From positions 48,142,075 to 48,206,074 of the forward strand of contig NC_089274.1 of the NCBI RefSeq assembly GCF_963678975.1: DNA of 64,000 bases, written 5' to 3'. This stretch comes from Dysidea avara. Lineage: Eukaryota > Porifera > Demospongiae > Dictyoceratida > Dysideidae. Positions 46,661 through 57,191 of this stretch are shown here, piece by piece; position 1 is the first letter of the stretch; every line of letters begins with the position of its first letter. A program made the translations under genes and the position numbers. Below the pieces are notes generated by a model. That model was not told the origin of the DNA. It did not search any database and saw only the letters and a list, made by a program, of their open reading frames with translations.

Positions 46661-47084
46661 CTGAGGAGAGTATCCTACTCTCTTATACCCCCTGTAGAAG
46701 GCTGTATCGCGAAGTTATGATGTAATGACAGAATGTTGTGGTTTGTGATGTATGAGTAGCCGTAAAAGTGCAAGAATCGTAAGCACCATTTCACACTCAC
46801 AACACTCAGGATAGCAATATTCATGAATGACCTAGCAAGAAACGCCTATGAAGCAGTCTTAACCCATGAAGCAACGATTGTAGTTCGGTGAGAAACGCTT
46901 GGAGTTGGAGTTAATTTGGTTGCTATCAATGTTGTCAGGCCAGGCACGCGTTCAATCGATATCATGTTAAACTAATGACATCATTTATTATACAAAGAAA
47001 AAAGGGCAAACTCAGAAGTGTTATGTCATAACTTCATGATACGCCCTTCTACAGGGGTATATGAGAGTAGGATACTCTCCTCAG
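46661..47084. mobile_element. MITE with CTGAGGAGAGTATCC ends
   Basis: 424 bases. Left end CTGAGGAGAGTATCCTACTC and right end its reverse complement, with the inverted match extending about 55 bases (GTAGAAGG..ATAACTTCATGATAC side). TA on both sides. Nested within MITE copy E. Confidence 0.85.
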
Positions 47085-47312
47085 TATATATATACATATA
47101 TTATGAACTCTTGTTAATATGTATTATAACATAATACTAGTTGCCTTTAAAGTGAAGTAATATATAATTGTAATGCAGCGGCATTAATGGGTAAGTCTTT
47201 TTGAAAGTAATGGCAATCCTATTATGGGGCATTCAACTTTTGGGTATGTCGAATCCTCAACAATAGCCCCACATATGCCTCAGGGGGATGGTGTGCAATA
47301 CATTAAGGTACA

Positions 47313-48523
47313 GGGCTTTAAGAGGACAGTGGCTCAAAAAAATCCCAATTCAATTGCACATAAGATGAAAAAGCACATAATTATATTGAGAAAAGCTTAA
47401 CAGTGTGTGTACGTATAAGTTAGTGTACAGTGTGTGTACGTAAAGCTTAACAGTGTGTGTACGTATAAGTTAGTGTACGTATGCTATAGCTGTATGTCCA
47501 TGCACTTACTAGAATGCCTTTAACAGTATGTACGTAGTTTGGAGGGTATGCGGAGAAGGTTAAACTTTTAAAGCCTATACATGTACAGTATAGTGCATTC
47601 ATAAAAGCTATACAGTATTTGCTGCTGCAGTTAGCAGTCTACATAACCAACTTATATAGTTACATTATGCAAGCATGACCCTTTAGATGCACCCCAAAGG
47701 TGTGAAATTAGTGTGTATTGAGTACATATGGGACTCACTTATTCACTCCATGAGTATCATTTTCTATCATAGTTGTTTGCCTCAGCTACAAAATGTAGTC
47801 ATTACATTTTATAACAAATAACTGTACAGACAAAATATATTTCATATACAAGCACATGCACATACATGCTTGACACAATAGGTACCAAAGTTTGCTCCAT
47901 ATTAGATTAAAGCTCCTTGCTGAGAACAAACTGCTTATTCTATAACAACTAATAGTAATTGCACTGGGTAATAGAGCCTTGCTGTTATGGATTCTTGCTC
48001 GAAAGTCATATTTATTACACTACATAATGTGATATCCTGCACTACTAAAAGTTTACACATTATGAAGACGTATGCAAGTATCCTCAGACTGGACATAAAT
48101 ATCTGTGGTCACATTAATCAATAACTGTGCACATTCTGATATGAAACATGATTGAAACATGATATTCGTCATAAAAATAGCCATTGTTTAGAATGTGCCA
48201 ATGTTATGCAAAGTTAAGCAAACAAGCATAATTGTATCGAACCAGTGAATGCAGACATGTATAAGTATTAGCAGTCATAGAATTCAATATTGAGAGTTTC
48301 AATAAAGTGCAAATGTGAATTTTATTTAGTTCATACAAATGCTCCAGTAAAAGTTCAGCCAATAATTACTGAACCACACCGTACAGTATGATAGTCTGAA
48401 TCTTCCCTTATATATATGTACATACCACCATTGCCAGTGTATAAAGCAAGGACGATATCAGACTACATGTCCATCATCAACATACAGCAATTACTAAAGC
48501 TACAGACCATGTATTATACCCAC
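47313..48523. other. Right-arm non-coding sequence
   Basis: Holds a local triplication of GTGTGTACGTATAAGTTAGT (about 47,402-47,482) and AT-rich DNA homologous to about 24,150-26,300 in reverse. On the minus strand, AATAAA-type words occur near 48,300-48,340, in both arms; they could mark the 3' end of a duplicated gene. Confidence 0.4.
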
Positions 48524-48590
48524 CTTGGAAAGTAACTTCCATGTAGTACTTGGTGATGCCCTTAAGATCATCAATGGTATCACCAAATCC
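48524..48590 (-). CDS. Candidate 67-base internal exon, right arm
   Basis: On the minus strand an acceptor (GCTAATAG) precedes a frame reading GFGDTIDDLKGITKYYMEVT, ending FQ at a donor AAG|GTGGGTATA. A second frame is also open, so the frame choice is not certain. The homologous left-arm stretch (about 23,790-23,885) retains the flanking splice words but is rearranged inside, as expected of a decayed copy. Protein family unknown. Confidence 0.3.
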
Positions 48591-50456
48591 CTATTAGCAC
48601 AGCATATCAGATGAAGTTACAGAAACTATAACAGTATTGCAGCTAGCTATTATGTGTAGCCTTTTAATTAGCTATATTTCACATATACACCCACCACACA
48701 AACGATACATACTGTGACACTACCACAACACACAAGCACACAACAGAGAAAAAAGGGTGTCATGTACACAGCACGCATACACGTACGCACTGGAATGTTT
48801 CACATACTGTATATATACACACATTAAAATGGGTGAAGTAATGTGAATCAGAGTATCAGTGGTGAAATACTAGTAGCTTTATTTAATTATTCACAGGGCA
48901 GACACAGCCACTCAATAATGAGGAGGTGTAGGTGAACCATGTAGAATGAGCCCACATAACTGGTGAATGAATTGCATAAGGTCTTTAGTGCTACTAAATG
49001 TATATTCTATAGAAATTGATTCTTCTACCTCTCTGCAGGAATATCCACAATTATACGTACGTATGGTTACAAGGACTGTCAGCAGCAAGGTGCATGGTGT
49101 GGTGACTGCCGCATGTCACTATTTCGTTCTTTACAAATTAAAGGTTTGGTTTTTCTTCACAAAATTTATATAGTGTAAAGTACAAACACAGTAAAACTAA
49201 AATTTAAAACCTGGAACCTCTTCTGCCAATAGCTGGTCCAATAATACAGCCAGCACAATAACTTTGATGCCAAGTGTTCACATGACATGCTTGAGAAAAA
49301 CACTCTCCCTAGACTGGTCCCAGACTACCGTTTCACACTTAGGTATTGACATCAATTGTATACAGTAAGGATATTTATCATACGAAGTCAGAGAAATGAT
49401 TGCCTAGATAATTTACAGGCATGCATTGATCCAGGATTTTTAGTTGTGCGAAGTTGACCCCACTTGAAAATGAGGACACCCAGCCTACAACACTGGACTG
49501 TCTTAATGGTCCCAAAGTATCATACAGTATGTGACCCTAAAAATCAAGACACCTTCACAATCAGTGTATATATGTAGATCCTGTTATACCCATATAATAC
49601 ACAGGTTTTACAGATCTTTACTTTACCCAACCCTGGTGAGGAACATTAGACTATTTACAGTTTTAGTATGGGGTTGTCGTAGGCACACACAGTGTGAATC
49701 AGTGAGTATGGTCGAAGTCTTGAGCGAATGACGTTTTATTGTGACCTGTGGCTTAAAATCTTTACCAATTGACCTGTGACAGTTTATCTTGACCTTGAGT
49801 TTGACCGTAGTTGCAGATTAACCTGGTCACCAGTGGTAAAAGCCAAGGGGAAGCTTCCAGCATAATACGTACACTAAAAGTGGTCTAGCCTTTCACAGGG
49901 TATATGTAGGGCCATGCAGTCTTGCAGTTCATAGGTGATCCTAAGGGGAGGGGGTGGGGGAACAAAGTGGGCCATGGCCACCCTGCTGAAAAATGATTTT
50001 TTTTTTTAAATCTTTGGGGAAAAATTGCAGTATAGATTGGCATTGTTTTTTTTAATTTTAGTTAGGCTGTTTTCAAGCCTTCAAATTGCAAAAATGAATT
50101 CTGCAGCTTTTGGGGGTTGCACCCCAGACCACCCTGAAATTCTATTTTATATTACAGCCAAACAACAATAGTCATGTTGTTCCCTACTTGGCTGGGTTGG
50201 CCTCCCCTGTAGGTAAGTGACGTTTAACTAGAATCGCCACTGTTCATTGCAGTCCCGAATGTACTGGCCCGCACTGATCTACCTCACAATTTAACTCCTC
50301 TAGGTTTAAAACATCTACTGTACAAGTACAACAGCAACAACTGTAACAGCCACAACTAACCAGACAGTGCCATCACTCCCAAGCAACTTTCGGGCCACCA
50401 GCGAGTGTCTGCTTAGTGCCAGGCTAGTCTATCTACTACCCCCATTACCATACTTA
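48591..50456. other. Right-arm sequence with dispersed repeats
   Basis: About 49,230-49,310 (minus) is the partner of the Cys-rich candidate exon at 22,050-22,199. About 49,935-50,160 is a repeat-like block with a G run, a T run, TGGCCACCC and GGGGGTTGCACCCCAGACC, typical of dispersed elements in invertebrates. No confident gene. Confidence 0.35.
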
Positions 50457-51364
50457 GCGATTCCGGAATTCCGTAAATTTTGCATAAAATTTTCTCCGTG
50501 AATCTTCCATTGGAGAGTTGGCACAATCAATTGGCTGCCATACGAGTGATTGATCAAACAATTGGATCGTTTTTAGGGTTTCTGGGGGCAAGGAATATGA
50601 TGGTGCAGTTAGTTTTCTGCTACAAATATGTTTGTGCGGAGTTTTATGCCAATTATAATATTATTTTGCAATATAGCCACCACAATGTTATGTTCTCTTT
50701 GCAAGAAACAACCCAGCACATGTTAGTTACACCAAGGTGAACATTTTTGTCCATGTAGTTTTCAATATTACTATGCTAAAAGTCAGCAAATTTGCACCAC
50801 AAATAGCTCATCTCTTTGATGCACCATTTTGGTAGCTGTCAAGGAGCTGCACATTAAGAGAAAAAATAATCATATAAGCAGCTATAAATCAACAGTACAA
50901 TTCATTGCTTTGTATGCACATGGTATTATTGAGTGGAGGTGACTGGTACAGAGTGGTTGCACTACACCATGCGTATGCTGTATTGACATCCACAAGATGC
51001 TAAATGCATACAACTATTTAATGGCTTTCTATGGAGGTGACCTTTATTCAGAGGGTCTTACAAGTACGGTTACACTGTGGCCCATGTATTAAGGTATTTA
51101 TAACAGAAAACAGAAGTTCAAAATGTAATAGCAAAGCTCAGCTATAAGCATTTGTTCAATTGTGCCATTTTTGGGACCTTTTTCAATGGAAAGATATGGA
51201 GAAAATTTTGCCTATTTTAAAGGACAAAATTGCTTATAACTCCACCATTCTATGACGGATTTTTAAAAACTAAGTGTTTATGAGATCCTTAGGGAGTAGC
51301 TACTGCACAAGGCTATGCTAAATAAAAACTATTTCCATTAATTTTAAAATTCTCCCGGAATCGC
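50457..51364. mobile_element. Non-autonomous element with 10-base TSD, Mutator-like
   Basis: Ends GCGATTCCGGAATTCC and the reverse complement of GCGATTCCGGGAGAATTT. The flanks TACCATACTTA (50,446-50,456) and TACCATACTA (51,365-51,374) are nearly identical 10-11 base direct repeats. Such a TSD length points to Mutator-like elements. A degenerate 86-codon frame inside has no motif. Confidence 0.65.
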
Positions 51365-51431
51365 TACCATACTAAAAATAATCCATATGTACTCGCACGA
51401 CTATTTACAGTAGTATTGTATTTCAGATATA

Positions 51432-51620
51432 CAGTCTATTTCCGGTTGGTTGACTAGAGAAACGAAGTGTTAAAGTCACGTGCTTGAAAGTAGCCAATGA
51501 GATCAGTAGCCTTCAGTTTAAACTAGCGTCGTCCGCCTAGCGTGAAATTTCATTGGTTATTTCTATTCACGTGATATTTTTGCATTTGGCTTACGTGGAC
51601 AACCAACCTGAAATAGACTG
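51432..51620. mobile_element. Tc1/mariner-type MITE
   Basis: 189 bases, CAGTCTATTTCCGGTTGGTT at the left, near-perfect reverse complement at the right, TA on both sides (51,430-51,431 and 51,621-51,622). It is absent at the paralogous site in the left arm near 20,803, so it inserted after the duplication. Confidence 0.85.
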
Positions 51621-51725
51621 TATCACGCTTCCCATGTGATGCAGATAGAATCTGATAATAACAATAATAACAATAATAACTTCCACTTCCGTATCTGGTA
51701 ATAACGTGCGAACCGCCTGGGCCAG

Positions 51726-51905
51726 GTTGCAACTTGATATCGTTACTAAATAGACCATTATGGTATATAGTCACATTACGTTATCTTGACCAATACGGTC
51801 TATGTTACTCACATGGTAGGTTACGAGGTTTTACTAGACCAGGCGAGTCTAGGTTTCTTCCTCTAGGGTTTCGTCGAGGTGAGCTTTGAGGGCACTCGGG
51901 GGCGT
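51726..51905. other. Sequence outside the duplication
   Basis: Beyond the right boundary of the inverted duplication; no feature identified. Confidence 0.4.
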
Positions 51906-52828
51906 TAAGGTAAGGGCGGGCGTTTCCGGACAAAGTTTGTACATGTATTAGAAAATTATTTATTTCTCCTCAACGGAAGAACGGATTCTAACATGCTTGG
52001 TGCCGAATTGTAGCCAATGAAATAGGCTATCAGTGGTATAAATTGTGAGTGGTAAAGTGTAGGGTACTAGGAGAAAGAACGGTCTAAACTTGCAATTTGA
52101 GAAAATGCTAAAAATTTATGTGGCTGGGGTTTCCGGACACCAGTAAAAGTAGCCGTACCTGGCATTACTATGGGAATTGCTGCACTCCACTGAGTGCCAT
52201 GGCCCAGCAGAGACTGATAGCGTTCTGTTTGGCTGGTTACTTTGTTTATGGCAGCGATTTTTTGCAGCAGAATTGTGTTATGCTGCTTCGGATCTTGCAG
52301 TTGTCTTGCAACGCTTTCAAAGATGCGACATTTGATCTACTGCCTGGAAATCTGTACCAGCCCTTACCTGAACACAGAAACAGCATACTGGCCCAGCGGA
52401 TCCTTGCTGCAGGCTTCTCCGGGCTGCTGGTTGTGTTGATTGCGCATTCAAGTTGACACGACGCAGATAATGGGCTTGGAATCCAGTTGTACTATCTCTA
52501 AACCATATATCCGTTCAGTGTATAGTGTGATTGACAATTTTTGGTGCAGATGGTCGCTCAGAATTACGAACGATGCCCTCAATCTACTGTTAACACGCGT
52601 ATAGAAAGTTTTTTACACAAAAATATTCTACATGCGCAAGCAAATCGTGACGAATCTCACTAATCCTTGAAGCTATCGAGATAAAACTTTGGTATTTTAT
52701 AGCACACAAGTGGGGTACTTAGGCACTCAAACCATAGCCTGATTGGTTTCCATTCCATCCTTCAGTAGCGGATTAAAAACGAAGTGTCCGGAATACCCAG
52801 CTGTCCGGAAACCCCCTTACTTACCTTA
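51906..52828. mobile_element. Possible TIR element with GTTTCCGGACA ends
   Basis: TAAGGTAAGGGCGGG..GTTTCCGGACA at the left matches the reverse complement of the right end (TAAGGTAAG..GGGGGTTTCCGGACA). GTTTCCGGACA recurs subterminally at about 52,130. No clear TSD. It contains the 85-codon frame at 52,199-52,456. Confidence 0.5.
52199..52456 (+). CDS. Small possible membrane protein, 85 aa
   Basis: From ATG 52,199 the frame reads MAQQRLIAFCLAGYFVYGSD at the N-terminus, a Cys/Leu-rich middle and a second hydrophobic stretch (AAGFSGLLVVLIA) at the C-terminus. Two hydrophobic segments separated by about 40 residues suggest a two-pass membrane protein. It lies inside a suspected TIR element, so it may be a captured exon, a transposon-borne gene or chance. 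The frame is also open upstream to 52,118. I recognise no family. Confidence 0.25.
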   Translation: MAQQRLIAFCLAGYFVYGSDFLQQNCVMLLRILQLSCNAFKDATFDLLPGNLYQPLPEHRNSILAQRILAAGFSGLLVVLIAHSS

Positions 52829-52982
52829 CTCTCTCTACTTTGAAGCAGAGCGTATTTCTATGACCATGGTGTGGGTTGAAATTGCACAGAGGTTAGTTGT
52901 AGGGCTGATTATCACGTGTGGCCTTCATCCATAGATATACAGGTTACTCTTTTTAATATTGTGGGGCTACCTCTGCTTTCAG

Positions 52983-53045
52983 ACGTTTGTTCCCATGAGT
53001 CTATGTCAAGGGCTGCTTTCCTGATCATCAGACAGTTGATTGGAA
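52983..53045 (+). CDS. Candidate 63-base internal exon
   Basis: Acceptor CTGCTTTCAG and donor GGAA|GTAAGTTA bound a stretch open in one frame (VCSHESMSRAAFLIIRQLIG). Both splice signals are good; protein family unknown. Its phase does not join directly to the exon at 54,181, so another exon would be needed between them. Confidence 0.35.
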
Positions 53046-53952
53046 GTAAGTTATTTCATGTGTCAGTGCACACACCATGGTTGTATTCTGGGTTCAAATA
53101 TAGTAGTAGCATGGGCATCTGCAACCTGAAGTGTTGTCTTTGTGTACGTAATGATGTCTGTAGTGCACATCCATCCATTTAGCAAGTGTATTGCAGGTCT
53201 TAAGTGGTAGAGTCAGGTGGGACTTTGAATGCCAACATCTTCACCTCTGAGATAAGCAGTGCTGGTACCACCACAGGAAGATTGCCTACAGTGACTCATT
53301 GAGTATACACAGGTCACCACACTGGATAGTGCATGTCCCTGTAACTACGTAATTAATACAGCTTGTACATGCCAAAAGCACCAGCCTGGTAATAGTGAGA
53401 CAATGTTTCTCCAGCATTAATACCCAGTTGTTGTTGTTGTGCAAGAAACTGTTCTCACATTGTCACCTTTAAGTGGGGGGCTGCATGGTGTCAACTGAGG
53501 AAGCATCCAGAAGAGGTTGGTCACCATGGCATTCGATTACATAACCAAACGTTTTTCCATGTGTTAAACCTTGTGTAACAGATAGGAAAGCAATGTGAGA
53601 AGACCCATAAGGGCCCTGGGACACACTGGTATGGATGTACGATAGAGGAGGTGTCAATGTTCAATTAGTTCAAAATGTGATTCAACATTTGTTTGAGGTC
53701 ATTAAATGAATCAAAATTTCTAGGTATTTTGAATTCTGAGTCTACAACATTCCTGTAGACATATTGACTAGATTGAAGTTTATGTACGCAGGTTGGTCTG
53801 ACCGTAATACTTCTTTCATAAGTGTTATTTGTTTTTATGATACCTAACAGAGACTGTGTCATGTGGTATAATTGGAGTTTGCCATAATTTTTCTCTAATT
53901 GTATTATATACATTGTACATGTACGAATGTAGTTGTAGTAATATGTATGGCA
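53046..53952. other. Intergenic or intronic sequence
   Basis: No confident exon. Minus-strand frames at 53,469-53,657 and 53,665-54,036 are weak candidates; see rejected items. Confidence 0.35.
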
Positions 53953-53962
53953 GTGTGTGTGC

Positions 53963-54032
<70 letters not shown>
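53953..54032. repeat. (GT)n microsatellite
   Basis: About 40 GT units with a few GC interruptions near the left end. The minus-strand Thr/His-rich frames here are artefacts of the repeat. Confidence 0.97.
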
Positions 54033-54034
<2 letters not shown>

Positions 54035-54180
54035 ATGCGTGTGTGATATAAAAACCAGGCGACACTATGGTGTACTTACTGTGACAATGCAAGGAGTACT
54101 GGCTTAAGATTATGATTGTGGCTTTAGTGTGTGTTTGGATAATTGTATGGGTGTGTACTATCTTAAAAATGTATTAACAG

Positions 54181-54297
54181 ATGCAGCTATGCGACGGTAC
54201 TTAGCAAGTACCAGAAGCCCATAAGCACCCCAAGGAGCAAAGCAGTGTTTCAACCGAATCAGTGTGCACATATAAATGTTTGTGCCTTGCGGTCCCT
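54181..54297 (+). CDS. Internal exon, 117 bases, strong splice sites
   Basis: Acceptor TATTAACAG and donor CCCT|GTAAGTATG bound a stretch open in exactly one of three frames for 38 codons: CSYATVLSKYQKPISTPRSK, then a remainder containing QPNQCAHINVCALRS. Codon use is balanced and the segment is more GC-rich than its flanks. It needs an upstream exon leaving two bases. I do not recognise the protein. Confidence 0.5.
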
Positions 54298-54698
54298 GTA
54301 AGTATGACTGTGCAAATCAGTGTTTCTGTTATTAGATATTATAATAGCTATAGAACGTATGTCAGTGTGTATAACTGTTGGCCAATTGTATAATTCCTAC
54401 TGTGTATGTTTCAATATTAAAAAGCTACTTTCCTAACATAGCCACCCGATTAATAAAAAGTCAGGAGTTTTGTCCCTATTTTGAGTAGGCGTGTCAGAGG
54501 TGCTAGCTATGTAAGTTTGAACTCCGTCTAATTTAGTTTTATCCATTTTGTATTATGCAATGATTTGTCACGTAGAAACAACTGCTACCATGCATTGAAC
54601 ATGATGGATCTATGATTGCGTCAAGCACCAAAATTCTTATGTGAGTTATGTCAATAGTTACATGCATGTGATGTGTTGTACACCTTGATGAGTCATAT
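54298..54698. other. Probable intron after the 54,181 exon
   Basis: AT-rich; no second exon found before the MITE at 54,699. Confidence 0.35.
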
Positions 54699-54910
54699 AC
54701 TGTATAGAGGAAAACTTTGGCAGGGGTAAACTCAGGCAAATAGCAAGCTAAATTACATTTAGCAAAATAAAGTTTGGTGAATTTAAGCTCAACATGTTTA
54801 GCTATAAAGATGCTAATCTGAGGTGCTACGAATAATTTGCAGGTTAAGCGCTGTAGCAAATCACCAAATACACCAAAGTTTTTCCCTGCCAAAGTTTCCT
54901 TCTGTACAGT
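54699..54910. mobile_element. MITE with GAGGAAAACTTTGGCAGGG ends
   Basis: Left ACTGTATAGAGGAAAACTTT and right reverse complement of ACTGTACAGAAGGAAACTTT, about 212 bases. Same family type as 24,960-25,487. The 117-codon minus frame across it is a shadow of the element. Confidence 0.75.
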
Positions 54911-55140
54911 GTTTGCTGGGGAGCAGGGTCATGTTTATATGTGTAGACACATACACTACATTGCTTGTCTGACAGTGTCTGTAGCAACTGCTTAGCAACT
55001 GTAAAAGGGAGTAGACAGCACAATTACCATTACAGACATTGTAAAATATGCTGTAGTATATACATACAATCTATAGTATTGAATTGCAGTTGAACAAAAC
55101 TATTTTGTAAACACACATATGTACTTCTGTAAAGAATTGC

Positions 55141-55229
55141 AGTGTGTGTGTATGTACGCGTGTGTGTATGTGCGTGTGTGTGTGTGTGTGTGTGTGCGTG
55201 CGTGCATGCGTGCGTGCGTGTGTGTGTGC
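55141..55229. repeat. (GT)n/(GC)n microsatellite
   Basis: GT-rich run with GCGTGCGTGC interruptions. A second shorter GT run lies at about 55,338-55,371. Confidence 0.95.
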
Positions 55230-55371
55230 TATTTGTACTGCATACCTGTCAAACAACAACCAGTATACTCTGATGTTTCAGAAGCATCCATTGTTTCATA
55301 ACCATCATCTAAGGTGGCTGTCGTACATATGAGACAATGTGTGTGTGTGTATGTGTGTGTGTGTGTGCGTG

Positions 55372-56227
55372 TTAGAACTAAAAATGTTGATCGACTCAGT
55401 GTACGTAGTTGACATCCAATGTTTTGTTCTGTTCAAACACTTGGCTCCCATGCATGTGTAGTGTGGATAGAACCCTACACACATTTACATTGAGTTATGT
55501 GTCCAATTGTCATATTTTTCACCACTGACTGGATTATAAAATGTGTTAAAAGCCATTCATACATGATATGATCTGGACTTACATACGTGCTTTGTGAACT
55601 AAACTTTTAAATGTTTTCCCACTGTGTCCACTGCATTTTCTATCTCTGTTAATGTTTAGACACTTGTAAATACATTTCTGTGCAGTAATTTTTAATACTA
55701 CTTTATTTTATTTATTTAGGTAAGACAGCATCATCCAGTGAATGACTGCTTTTTCCCCCAGCTATGTTCTGGTACAATTTATACCCGGTTTAGCTGGGTG
55801 CTGTGAGTGGCTATAGCAATGGTAGTGAAATTCTTGCTCAAAGAAACAACAGTAGCGGTGAGTCCCCCACATTTTGTAAGGTGTATTGTGTCACAATAAT
55901 TTTTGAGCATAAAGTGAACATGACATTTTGAATGTCTGTTTGCAGTAGGTGTACATCATATCAATGATATGGATTGGCTAACCAACTAGTAATTTATATG
56001 CCTCCTTTTACTACATAGCTACAGTGGAATGTTTCTATTGTGGACACTTTGGTACCCAGAATTTTGGGATAAAACTGTAGAGGAAAGACTGGTCTATTTT
56101 TCTATTGTGTCCTTAATTTGGAGAGTTTGTAAGAGTGGTTTTTAGTCAGCAGCGTATATTTTGATAATCTGTTTAGCTACCTATTTAGGTTGTATCATAG
56201 TAAGTGTGTATATACATACAGCTGTAT
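55372..56227. other. Mostly non-coding, one weak exon candidate
   Basis: At 55,794-55,857 an acceptor (CCGGTTTAG) and a donor (GCG|GTGAGTCC) bound a stretch with ATG at 55,819 (MVVKFLLKETTVA). The short length makes this weak. A Tigger-like single end, ACAGTGGAATGTTTCTATTG, lies at about 56,022. Confidence 0.25.
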
Positions 56228-56842
56228 CAGAGTTGAAACTGGGTCACTACTGCTGACCTGGACGGCCCACTGATCTGAACTGACCCAGATCTTATCCGGT
56301 TTTAAACCAAGGTGTACGTCAAGAGCAATAGTTTGGGTGCTCCACTAGCTAGGGTAGGTATGTTAATTCACGATTGGTTAGTGGTCACGTAAGTCTACAG
56401 ATGATAAAACATAAGTAAGTGTGGCTTAGTGCATGCCTGCAGACTTCAACAGACCTTTCTGAAAATGAGTGTGGTATATCTACAGACATTCCCATGCATT
56501 CCCTATAAGTAGGCATGGTTAAGTATGAAACTGGACTGCAGCAAGGGTGGATTAGAGTATGACGCATAAATACATTTTATCAATGGATTAGTGAGTGTGG
56601 CTCCACGTAAGCATACAGGCAGCAACGGAAATGGCCTTGTGCATACCAACACACCTTACTGATAAATAGATGTAGTTCCACGTATGCCTACTACAGATGA
56701 TAAAACACAATCCCAATAAGTGGGCATGGCTGGCAAGTCAACACATACGTACACTTCCACAGTATCAAACCAATTAATCCATATAAGTGGGTCAGACCTG
56801 GTTCGCCCCAACAAAATATGACCTGACCCAGTTTCAACCCTG
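56228..56842. mobile_element. hAT-type MITE, diverged copy of 7094-7620
   Basis: Ends CAGAGTTGAAACTGGGTC and the reverse complement of CAGGGTTGAAACTGGGTC. Shares AAGTGGGCATGGCT and GACCC-rich subterminal blocks with the copy at 7094-7620. Flanking octamers (AGCTGTAT / AAAATTAT) no longer match well, so it is older or the ends have shifted. Confidence 0.7.
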
Positions 56843-57105
56843 AAAATTATTGTGACCTGGAAATATTTTCTTAGTAACGGTCATGGCAACAGTTGCTAAG
56901 CGATTGTTGTTAGTGATCACCAATCCATATCATTTTATCAATTGTGCTGTTATTTAAATTATTTCCATTGTCTTACAGTTGTGCATGTCAGTAACAAACC
57001 GATCGTGATACTTGAAGCTTGCAGAAGTTATCGATGAATTATTATTGGTAAGCTGATACAATTACACTGACTTTGGTATATTGTGATTGTATGTATATTC
57101 TATAG

Positions 57106-57191
57106 GAAGAGACTAGCGTACTCAATTACTGTATAAAGAACAATGTCTCATTTTACAACACTTGTACTGTTATTTATTACGTTTTCATCAT
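57106..57191 (+). CDS. Signal-peptide exon of a secreted-protein gene (partial)
   Basis: A plausible untranslated exon ends at 57,047 (ATTG|GTAAGC). After a 58-base intron (acceptor TTCTATAG at 57,105) exon 2 runs to 57,191 with donor CAT|GTATGT. ATG at 57,143 opens MSHFTTLVLLFITFSS and ends in phase 1, a classic signal-peptide exon joined in phase 1 to later modules. The tiny intron matches those of the two other secreted-protein fragments in this window. Downstream exons were not found; transposon-derived sequence follows within 300 bases. Confidence 0.5.

Larger units (their letters stand above)
45911..47312. mobile_element. PIF/Harbinger-type MITE, copy E (right arm), enlarged by nested insertions
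   Basis: Counterpart of copy C (26,404-26,706) in reverse orientation: ATTGCCTCACTTACTTCTCC at the left, and TATGCCTCAGGGGGATGGTG near the right end. Its interior was expanded by a TAATATTAC-rich block (about 46,098-46,340 and 47,100-47,215), the TIR element 46,341-46,579 and the MITE 46,661-47,084. Confidence 0.6.
34190..51725 (-). repeat. Right arm of the large inverted duplication, itself partly tandem
   Basis: Reverse-complement partner of 20,710-31,800, enlarged by BEL element 2 (36,288-45,094 with TSD). Within the arm, 34,190-35,300 also repeats in direct orientation as 35,640-36,287 plus 45,095-47,580. Examples are ATGGAACAAGAACATA at about 34,390 and 35,850, GCAGTCTAAGAAAAAT at about 34,788 and 45,740, and TGTCCATGCACTTnCT at about 35,106 and 47,489. 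So a local tandem duplication is superimposed on the inverted one. Confidence 0.7.

Noticed and set aside
53469-53657. Minus-strand 62-codon frame with HIAFLSVTQGLTHGKTFGYVIE, faintly PTB-domain-like
   Set aside because: Resemblance is short, no flanking splice sites fit and no neighbouring exons of such a domain were found. A profile search would decide.
53665-54107. Thr/His-rich and Cys/Val-rich frames over the GT microsatellite
   Set aside because: Translations of (GT)n; no coding signal in the repeat itself. The non-repeat tail of the minus frame (53,665-53,830) has no splice-bounded structure.
54539-54892. 117-codon minus-strand frame
   Set aside because: Overlaps the MITE at 54,699-54,910; the frame ends with the element.
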